Of a DNA stretch of 23,361 nucleotides, positions 8,885-19,400 are shown piece after piece. The translations under genes were made by a program, and so were the position numbers. The stretch spans positions 272,370 to 295,730 of the forward strand of contig NW_003120918.1 in assembly GCF_000003605.2 (NCBI RefSeq), given 5' to 3'. This DNA is from Saccoglossus kowalevskii. Its lineage: Eukaryota > Hemichordata > Enteropneusta > Harrimaniidae. Positions within the stretch are counted from its first letter, which is position 1, and each line of letters opens with the position of its first letter. The notes beneath the pieces are model-generated. The model made no database searches, was not told where the DNA came from, and saw only the letters and a list, made by a program, of their open reading frames with translations.

Positions 8885-11053
8885 TTGATTTGAAACATTG
8901 TAACGCAGAATCCTTTGTTGATATTCATACACACATATAGTCTGATATGTGCATCACCTGCGATAGTATCACAGACGTACATGATTCATTCCATGGTTTG
9001 TATTCGGTTCATGAAAATATGGCTCAGGTTTTCATCTTTGATTGTCTTGAGTAAATGTATATTGTACAAATATAGTACATGAATAAGCTGATACGAACCA
9101 GCAGATAAAGGTGCAATAGTGAATTGTGTTTCTAGTGAAACCCTAGTTAGACAGCATTTTGATTTCAAAAAAGAAGTATGCCCTCTATGGCCAAAATGAT
9201 AGCTTTGACATTTTGGGGTCACTAAAATGTAACTTTCAATTGAAATCAGAGGAGAAAAAACAGGTTACGGTTGTTGGTCAAAAATACCATGTATTTCTAT
9301 GGGCTCTGTGCAAGCTGCTGTGGAACACCAGTTGAAGAGTCAGTGAAAATAGCACAAATTCAATATTGAGATAATCTTGAACAACCAAATTTTATATGTT
9401 GCACACAAAGCAGTAATCTGTTCAGGAGAGTTTCAAACAACTAGCCCCAAAGTACAGTTTTCTGACAGTTTTTTCCTTTGTTTTTATCGGTTGTTATTGC
9501 CAGGCAGTGAAAATGTCCACCCCAGAGAATCGGTGATAGCAGTATCCAGACATCCTTGTGTAATTACACAGTATTGTTTTTATTGTGATTATTTATTAAA
9601 TACAAAATTGTGCCTTTCTTTTTTCATTTTACACAAAAAATGTTTTATTTTTAGAAAGCATGAGTAATAATATACTTTATTTATTTAATAAATGTATTCT
9701 AATTTTAGGTTAAGTTAATCAGATCTTTTATGTGTGCCATTATGTTCTGGTTTATTTAATCCTTTGACTGCCAGATATTTTTCCCGCTCAAAATTCAGCA
9801 CGCAAACATTTTCACATTTTCGAAAATTGTCACCGAATTTCATAATCATTTCGGACCATACAGATATTGCTTTTAGTTTTTGATCAAAAAAATTTGTCAA
9901 TTTTTATCGACTCTTTATGTGGGTAGGAGCAGGCTGTACAAACATATTTTGTAGATGGTGCCAAAAGTTGACAAGGGCGCTCAACAGATTAATACTATTT
10001 GAAAACTGCCAGTTTTGCCAATAGATTATTTGTCCAAAATGTATTGGCAGGTAATTTAAGTTTTACTGACGTTTTGTTTTGTTTGTTCCGGATCACAAAT
10101 TTGCTATATTTAATTCCTTTTCAAATATTTAATTTCTGGAGATGATATCAAGTGTTTTTATGGTTTTATTAGGGTATATACGAGTATCATATTGATTGGT
10201 AATGTTATGCATGTCTGATTTTGTAACATAAATTTGTTGCTTTTTATTTAATTCTGTTTTTGGGGTCATCATCACCTAATGACTCCATTATAAACGAGTC
10301 TATCGGTGAAGGTTAAAATCCTAAGATAATCTTGTGTATGATATAATCTAAAAATTCAGTTTTAATTTTTGCCTGAAACTTTACGTTACTTAATATATTG
10401 ATCATGCACAAAGCAATTCAGTGATGGATTGTCCTATTTTGTGGAAGGTTACAAATTTAACAATGATGCTGGAAAAAAAAAACGAATTAGATATTCATGT
10501 GTATTTGATATTTATTGTGTTGCAACATTCAAAATGCCGTTGATAACCTTCGCTACATGGATTTGAAGTGGATTGGGTTTGGTAAAACCAACTAAAATGC
10601 AATGTATGGTCCTGTTTCTCTGATTTCATGGATTAATTAATTATTACTGTAACTATCAAATGCATGTTCATTAAAGCCCATGTTAAAAATGTTCTCTTAA
10701 AATTAGACTTTTATTCCTTTTTTTTTTTTAATTTTGAGATTGAAATTCACACTTTAAGATTCGATGTAAATGGTTCCTGAACATTAATGATATTTCAACA
10801 TTAAAGTAAAAATTTTTAGATTATTTATTTTTCAGTAACATGACCTTAATGACATTGCACATAATGCTACCATAAATTATGGAATAAAAAGCGTGTTAAT
10901 GTAATTTTGTAATATAGAACTTCATCAGATTATTTTATGGTGGCCATTTCAGATTAAAGCCTACACCGTGTTTATTCCTCTGATATTCAACGTTTTCCAA
11001 ATTTTCATATGGAAACATTTATCACTTATTTATTGAAAATAAATAAAAATAAA
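8885..11053 (+). other. PREB: PREB 3' UTR (likely extent)
   Basis: No coding exon is supported after the stop at 8882-8884. Candidate poly(A) signals AATAAA lie at 9687-9692 and 10883-10888, with a cluster at 11038-11053. Any could be used; the cluster sets the longest form, about 2.2 kb. Short open frames here are AT-rich and unlike known proteins. Confidence 0.5.
11038..11053 (+). terminator. Clustered poly(A) signals, PREB side
   Basis: Three AATAAA hexamers (11038, 11042, 11048) within 16 bases, in sense with PREB. A GT-rich stretch (TGTCTTTGTTATTACC) follows about 15-20 bases on, as expected downstream of cleavage sites. Confidence 0.5.
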
Positions 11054-11541
11054 GAGAATGTTTGCTTATGTCTTTGTTATTACCAGTATGTGACTATAAT
11101 GAATGCCTCCCATTGAAGAGAGTCAACATTGCATTTGTAACCAGTAACCAGGTTCCTGTATCAACTTTATCAATCTATAGTTCAAATCCTATCTGAGTTG
11201 AACACCCAGAACAGGTTAACCCCCAGTCCTGTGCGAGTGTGCTGCAGAAGAAATAGAAAGGCCAAATCCACTGGCCGAGATTCATTCACTAACTGCTTGG
11301 GCCTAGTTGAGTCCAGGATAACCCATTGCATTGCCAACATGTTCGCACTAACAGGACTGAACAGAAAAGGTAAGTGCATTTTTGAGTTTACATTATCACA
11401 GATTATGTCAGGGAAGGCACACTCACAGCTAGAAGTTGGTACAGAACACTCAGATTCAGTCAATTTGCTTGTATCTGGCTGTGGGTTGGGTTTTTCATGC
11501 AAGAATAAGAGAAAATAAACTGTTGTATGCTTATATAATAG
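11054..11541. other. Gap between convergent genes
   Basis: About 0.49 kb. 11190-11470 is less AT-rich than its flanks and open on both strands (106 codons + strand, 128 codons - strand). Neither peptide resembles a family I recognise. Could be a decayed repeat, a conserved non-coding segment, or UTR of either gene. Confidence 0.4.
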
Positions 11542-11575
11542 TTTATTTGATTGTGCAAATTTATACATGTTTATT
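11542..11575 (-). terminator. Candidate poly(A) signals, CSPP1 side
   Basis: On the minus strand AATAAA occurs at 11575-11570 and 11547-11542. As the leftmost good signals before the gap, they would close a CSPP1 3' UTR of about 1.8 kb. Many other AATAAA words lie nearer the stop, so the choice is tentative. Confidence 0.4.
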
Positions 11576-13370
11576 TTTAAATATGTACAAAGAAAAAAGT
11601 CTTACTCTTATTTATGATTAAATAAATTGAGAGGAAAAAAAAAGTTGAAAGTATTGACAAAAAATGAACAGTTACACATGAGGCTCGAACAAAAAATAGA
11701 GAAGTGATACAAAAAAATGTCCACAATTTCATCACTGTATATATTAAGTCGAAAACAAATGTGGTGGCATAACCAACAAAAAAATGCTCCAGGAAATGTA
11801 ACATAATGCAAATTAACTAAGAATAGTTTGACATCGATGAGACGAGGTAACAAACCTAATATGTATATACTCTAAGTAGTGAAAGGTAGACTTCTTATTC
11901 AGTTGTTTTATAAATGTCAAACAATTTGGGTTTGCCATATCAGTAAGAATGCCATTTGGAACAGAATTTTTACTGATGCTACAACCAGTAAGGAAAATGT
12001 TGCATATTTTACAATTATTTACAAAATATTTACATAAATATAAAAAAAGGTTGTCGCACTTTAAACCTTATTCCTGTAAAAAATATACCAGTACTCAAAC
12101 ATAAACAGCAGTATATTTTTACTTTGACTGATGAGGGCGCTGAAACCTAATGGATGGCAGCTTCTCCATTTCTATAAGTTACAATATTGAATAGTTATTC
12201 AACATGTCAACATATATATTTTCAACACTTGTGTGATTATCATCCAAACAGCAATCATATCGGTATACAATTTTTTAAAGTGGTCTCTGTTCCTTGCAAC
12301 ATCACACAGTACAAAATCATGTGACTTTTACCATCACACATTTAAAAAAAAAATCCTATGTTCAGAACAAATAAATAATTCCAACAGCTCATATTTTTTT
12401 TCTTCTAATTACAAATTTTTTCTTTTGCACCTAAGTACAGTACAACCTGTTTAAAGCAAACCCTTTCCAGTCCTGTTCACTTATAGTCTTTGTTTTTATA
12501 AAAAGAATTCTAAGTACCTATGTAAATCAGATATATTTTCTCTGTTGAGTCAAAGCATATATACAAACCTGTCAACAAATAAGCTGCTCTCTGATTGGTC
12601 TAACTATTTGGTTTTAGGGTTGGGTAGCCAATCAAATGCAACCTTTTAAGTAGCTTAGCATTGACTCATGTTAAATATTAAGTAGAATCAAACTACACAC
12701 TGAACTTTTTATAAAATATTAAAACAAGTTGGAATGTATAAGCTATTAAAATAAACATTCAATTAAACAACAGAAAAATAATAAAAATATATGTGTTAAA
12801 AGTTAAAGTTTTCTCATGAATACATTTCAGTTATTTGGTTTAATCTGGATAACCAGATTTTTTCAGTGTATTTGCGGTGAAGGATATACACTGATGCATT
12901 GCTGGTAACACTATGGACTGTTCACAGGGTGTTCAACAACATTTCTTTCGTCGCTATGTGGCATCTACGCATATTGTAAATAAAATGATCCTGGCAAAGT
13001 CGTCTCATACGTGCAACAGAAATGTTCAGGTCTGTTTCACACACAAAATTTGCAACTGCTCTAATCCAGTTTCTCCAGATTGTAGAATGGAGCGCTATGC
13101 GTATATAGGTAGATTCATAAGTATCAATTCCTCTACTAGCCATAAGCAAATCAACTGTTGTTCATCTTGACTGGAGTCTGCCATCTATGGCGAATGTTGA
13201 GTACAATGTACATTTCTCAATGGAAGAGTTATCTTTGGTTGTAAAACTGGGTACGCTATGCTAATTTTTGCAAATTTTGAAAATATCACATGATCTGTCA
13301 TAACCAATTACAGGTAGTCAAGCTAAAACATGACTAGTTCACATCACATGACCTCTAGTGAATTTGTTAC
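11542..13370 (-). other. CSPP1: CSPP1 3' UTR (likely extent)
   Basis: AT-rich sequence downstream of the CSPP1 stop. Inside it, 13149-12922 (minus strand) is a 75-codon open frame of fairly protein-like composition. No other feature is supported. Confidence 0.45.
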
Positions 13371-13431
13371 TCAGTAAGCATCTGTGGCACTGGGTCGTAG
13401 CCAGGCATCTTGGCTGGTAGCCGAAACAGGT
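13371..13431 (-). CDS. CSPP1: CSPP1 last coding exon and stop
   Basis: Acceptor CTCTTCCCAG. The first base completes an Arg codon; then PVSATSQDAWLRPSATDAY and TGA at 13373-13371. DAWLRPSAT matches the human TEPWLRPGT block. A second frame in the same exon also reads open (LFRLPAKMPGYDPVPQ) but does not fit the phase of the preceding exon, so I rejected it. Confidence 0.88.
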
Positions 13432-16400
13432 CTGGGAAGAGAAAAAAAAAAACTATTAGATATATGAAACAAAATATTAATCCCAGGCAAGAACTTCCTG
13501 GTATTTATGAAATAACACTGTATTTACAATAAACACATCTCTAGCAGAAGCACAAATTTTGAAAATAATTTTTGTTTTGGTGGGATTTAAAATTGTTAGC
13601 AGCCGTGAAGCAATACATTTCAACAAATGATGTATTAAACATTTCTCTGCAATGCTTGGTAACTATATAAAGGGTGGTAGGTGTGGGTCCCATACTACAC
13701 ATACCAACATGTACTGTGAACTGTTCTAATTTGCAAGAGACACATTTTTGTGAGTCAGTGAAAATTTGTCTTGAGATAATCCCACATTCAGTGTCAGAAA
13801 CATTTTTGTAAAATTTTTTCTTCACTGATGCCATTAAATCATCAAAATGAGAAAATTCTAGCAGCAAAAACTAAGCGGTTTAAAGTATGCCAGTTTAATT
13901 TACCAGAAAAATTGAATGTATTAACCTACTGTTAACTATATAGCATTGCTTTAGATCAAAGCCAAAGTTTTGGGAGGAGGGGGAATCATATGGAGCTGAT
14001 TCCCCCTAGACACTAAGGGTTGATACAAGTATATTATAAATACAATTGACAGCGTATTTATGGATTGGTAATTGTATGACTTAATAACTACAGACTACAA
14101 GGCTTGAACTTCAGAATTCACAGGGCACCAGGACATTTTAGAAAGGTATTCAGGATAGGGGCAATCTCGCCAATCACCTCCACAAATGGCCTCTGTGAAT
14201 TTCAAACCTTGAGACTGCAATCAGACAACTTACAAGGTGAATCTGATTCAGGATTGGTAGGAATATGATGTAAGCGACATGCTGGGAATAAATGAAATGA
14301 AATCCATGGTATGGCAATTTGGGTGGGAAGAATAAAAAAAAAATAATTAGTGATGATAATTTAATCCAGGATCTATGATCAAGAATTGTTATCACCAAAA
14401 TAACAGGGTTTAAATATATCTATATAAGAATTTTTATTTCAGATAATTTTTCAATTTGAAAAGGAAAAGCAAGTATTTATTATCTATTAGAAGTGCATAT
14501 TTTATGTAAATTTTAAGTCCGATTCATCTATAGAACAGACACGGGTTTGAGGTTGGTATTATCAATGAAGTCAATGCAAGTAAAGCTTCAAGTCTTACAG
14601 GCTTAACTTATGACAGAAGAGGTTGAAAAAAAGAAGAATGGGAAACATAAGCCACTGGTCTGATAATAATAAATATTTGGTCTTTTCTCATCATTATTTA
14701 AAACCCAAATTTGCTCTGGAAATTCAAGAGAATATCTAGACAGTAACTGTAATGTTGGTAAGTAACATTTTTGGGTGGTTTTACATGTAGTAAAAATATT
14801 TACAGAAATTAAAAAAACAAAAAGATTGATTGAATAATCAAAAACAACTATTTAATCAGATACACAACTAGTAAATTAAAGAAACTATTTAATAAAAACA
14901 CTACCATATTTGCCCTAGTAGTGCAGTAGTACACACGCTGACAAAAATGACAGTTGCTATGTTAATGATCCAGGATGCAACAAAAACAATTTTGAGTTTA
15001 TACGTTCTTCTAATAGAGCAAATATGGTTATGGTAGCAAGAAGAAAAAAAATGGGCATTTTTAGTTTTATAAAGGGAAAGTCAATACTTACATTAATGGA
15101 TTTAATTTGTATGTTAAGTTCAGGTGTAAATTTACAAAATTTTCACAGCACTCGTTATTATTACACACATACTTTCTACTTGATTTGAATGACATCATAA
15201 CCAATCAATAATTTGTGATGTCATTCGTCGTAATTACTGCCTATACTTTTAAATTTAAATTTGATGTGAATTTTGCTTACCTATCGTGACTTGTCTTTGC
15301 CATAAATCTCTTTAACACTTCGTCAGGATCTGCTAATGAGTCGCCATCAACTGAAAGATAAAACAAAGAACAAAAAAAAGCAACTAGAAAGAGACCAACA
15401 CACAGTTACAAGTAAGTAGAGACATGTTCAGTAACACAGACAATGAAATGAAACAAAGGATACACACTTTCAGGTTACAAATTGTTTCACATAATACCAT
15501 CAACAGGTTTTGGCACTAAAATTGTTTGAAAAAAGTTTTCTGACAAATGTGACTCCTTTAAGGATTCCAGTAATTTTCACAGCTGCAACAATTTCTCAAT
15601 TTCACTGACTCTTGAAAGTTCATCCTCCTCACCAGTTTTCAGAATTGAGATACCAGTTATCAAGATGACAATAACGAAATGTTTTTTTCTCAATCAAATC
15701 AACAAAGTAACCTGGTCTTGCATCAGACATCGTTTTGTTAAAGTTTTACTTTGAGATCACTAAAAGCTTTATTGAGTTCATTGGCACTGTTATGTGAAAT
15801 ATTTGGATGTCCAGATGTCCAGTAATCTCCATTTTGGACAAAAGTGCCTTGCTGAAAGAGATGACTGATTTCCAAATCAAACTAACTTTTATAGTGGTGC
15901 AACCATCATGATCAAATTTATGTCAACAAACACTGAACTAAAAAGATTTTCAACATAAATGTATGCAACTTAGATATCTATGTAAGATGGTATGCAATGA
16001 AGATCCCCATCAATTGAGCATGGAAAGGTTTGATTATGTAAACATTTCTGAGTGAAATTATTACCATATTCTAAAACACAAAAACTGATCAGTTCTTTCG
16101 CAGATTCATTGATTTGCATTTGCACATCAACTGATGATGCTATTATATAACATTCATGTATCTATGAAGGCTTTTAGCAAGTGATGTGTTAAATATGTTG
16201 TGGGAATCTCTTGTTTGCATGATTTTGTATTTAGATCACAACAGTTGCATACCTTCATCTTTAATATGAATCCTTGATCATACACACAAAGTATATGATG
16301 AACGATACCCACACGTATTGAAGACAATGAGGTACAACATTCATGACGCTTTAATTATTATCCTGCACACAACCATGCATAGCAGCAAGAATATACGCTT

Positions 16401-19400
16401 ACCTTCCAACTGCTTGAGTTTTCGTAACCTTTCCTTGTTTTTACTTGCCAAGGCGTCAACATCGAAACTCGTCACAGAGCCCAGTGGGTCAGCTTGCTAT
16501 AAAAATGAAAAACACAAATTAAGTTAGATACTGTAAATGTAGCAATTATTCACTGCTGATAAGTAAAATGTGCTAAATTAAATTCACATGAACATGTTAA
16601 TTAAAATTGATTCCCTGGCATATTTCTGAACCATGTGAATACGCTTAAAATAACCAAATTAAATGCCGGTGCATCAAACTGGTTTTACAGTATGTTATTG
16701 AATGCTGGAAAAATTAGTAGGAAGGTTCATGGCAGGAACAAATTGGGCAGCAATGCCATTTATCAAAGATCATGAAGTTTGGAGATTTACCAATTACTTA
16801 ACGAATGTCCCATACTGGTACACACAGGTCTTGAATTTGTTTTTATTCTACATCTATAACCACCAAAATATGAAAGTCACTACATATTTAAATTTTTGTA
16901 CTCATTTACATAATATATTTTTACCATGACAAAACTAACACAAAGTATAAGTGGGGCATTTTTTCATACACGCGCAGCAAGTGACGCTGTGAGGTTATAA
17001 TGAGAAGATAGCAAAGTATGAAGACAGTTTGAGAATCACATCAACCAGTACGTGGTGCAGGTTGCAGCAATTCTGTACTGCCTGAGGGCATATTTTGCAG
17101 TATTCTCGTGATAACCTAATTATTATACATCTTTTCCTCCGGATGTAGTAATAATTTAAAGAGAGACAACAGCACAAAATGCCAAAGAAATGCGATGCAA
17201 TGTGATTTCTACAGTATCACACACTAATAATAACGCTAAATGTATACAAAGGAAAGTGTTTGAATATAAAACAACCTGAAATGCTTTCCATGTTGATGAC
17301 GTAGTATATCAATTAGAAGGAGAAATTTAAATTTCATCGTAGATAGAACAATAAATTATAGTTTTTAGGTGCTACAAGTATGATAATACAGTATTTGTTA
17401 TACTATTAGTGCTAACCTAAATCTATGGTCAAAATAGATAATAAGTTAATAGTTTGGATCCAATTGTTAGTTTACATTTATGATGTGCTTCTAATAGAGA
17501 AAATATGGTATGGTATATGAATTGATCAGCAATAGCCCCACAATTTCCAAACCATAACATGCAACTGACTAATTAATTTAAAAAATACTTAGTTTACTGC
17601 TACAGCTACATCGGAATGATGAAGTCATTGAAATAAGAGAAAATAATGGCATGATAACAAGTTAATTGTAACACAACCTTACCTTAAGACTTGGGGAAGG
17701 AATGTCTCTGGCTCGTCTTCGTTGCCGAGCTGATGATGGCTTATAGCCAAGAGGGCTGGGAATCTCTGTCTCTCCTGTGTTAGCATTCACAAATGCACTC
17801 TCTGATGGCAGAGGCATAGAAGGGGACTCTCTCCCCTGCACACACAGATAGGATAAAGGTGGGATAGAGAGATCATTAGTGTTTTTATAATATATAGCCA
17901 CACAACGTGAAGAACGGAGATAAAGTGAGGTACAGTGCATTGTTTGGTTGCTTGTGTAGAAGTATGTAGACGTGACCTTTTATTAAGGTGAGCTTGCTGG
18001 GAAATGAAATCTTTAAATGCAATGGATGATGGGGGCAACACTAGTATGTGAATCAGTGATATGAGTGAATGTGCACAGAGGGGATGAGGAGACGAACCAA
18101 CATAGGGTGCATGGATAGCATTTTGTGGAGTTTTCAATTGTTATTGTGTACGCATTGGGAGCATATTGTAAATGTAATGAGATTGGAATCTACAAGTGGC
18201 ACAATTAAAGCGTGCACACAGCAAATGTAATGTCTTCGTTAAGGGTTGAAGGTGATTCCAATTACTGTGCACTGAATTTATTTCACACTTGGGGTGTAAA
18301 ATTGCAATTGAAGGAATAATCATGGGATAATGCATTATTATTGGTGGAATGGCTAGCAGTGTCTACAATGGATGGGTACCTCTCTATTCTCTGAGACATC
18401 AGGGAATGCACTCGTGAACATGATACCATGTGATATGTATGGCATAATGTCATAGCGAGTCTAATAACACTATGACAGCATATTGAATAATGAATTCATT
18501 TCACAAGAAATGATTATGAGACATGCAAGTATGAATTAGACAACAGGTGCTTGCAAAATAGCTTACCAGTACGCCATGAATGTGCTCAAATGCTGATTGA
18601 TTGTTCATTTGTCTACTCTTGTTATCCTGGTACATTCTCTCAAAAAAGAATTTTAATAGCAATTTTGAATTGGTGGAAAATCTAACATGAATGTCCCTGT
18701 TTTTACTTATTTATGGTTGGACTGGTACAACAAGTTTAGAATAGAAGAGTTTTGAGTTGCCCAACTGGATGTGTTCCCTGGTTGCCATGTAAAAGTGTAG
18801 AGCTATATGGGTCGATTTTATAACCAATTATTTGTGATGTTTTTCACAAATTGAATATATACATACATGCATGCATGCATGTTGTCTCCCTGTAATATTT
18901 TGCGCATGTACATATAGATAGCAAGATGTTATCAATTACATTTGGTCTATGGATGTCTATAATATGTAATCAACATGCTACATCAAAATGAAAGCTTGTA
19001 AAATAAAATATCTGCCACCCCCCCCCCCCCCCCTCTTTGATGCATGGTAGCTCTGAGAAACCAGAAATGTTGGAGTGGCAGACAGGGCGTTTCTCTTTTT
19101 TAAAAACACTTGTGTTTATCTCACAAAATAATTTTGTTAGAAAACAAATCATGATCATTCCGAATTTTCCAATAATCTGTAATCTGATAAAGGTTGTATG
19201 GATAGAAAAAAAACAACAGAAAAATGATGACATAATGGTGTGAATGAACTTACCAAACCCAAATCTAACGGCCGCATACTTGGCATATCTTGCGCAGTAG
19301 TTATTCGACCTGAAATAAGATGAACAAAAGTTGATCAATTTTATTGAACCATAATGTTACATGGAAAGCAAAATACACCATCCCTTCACACACGTCTGTC

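Larger units (their letters stand above)
16497..17682 (-). other. CSPP1 intron (phase 0)
   Basis: 1.19 kb. Holds MITE copy 3 (17387-17510) and a possible element at 16529-16692 bounded by TACTGTAAA and TTTTACAGTA. Confidence 0.65.
17836..19253 (-). other. CSPP1 intron (phase 0)
   Basis: 1.42 kb. Contains the candidate cassette exon (18567-18626), an ATGC simple repeat (18860-18882) and the 16-base C tract. Confidence 0.7.

Noticed and set aside
13371-13431. Second reading frame of the last CSPP1 exon (LFRLPAKMPGYDPVP)
   Set aside because: The preceding exon has only one open frame, and its phase forces the PVSATSQDAWLRP reading, which also matches the family's WLRP block.
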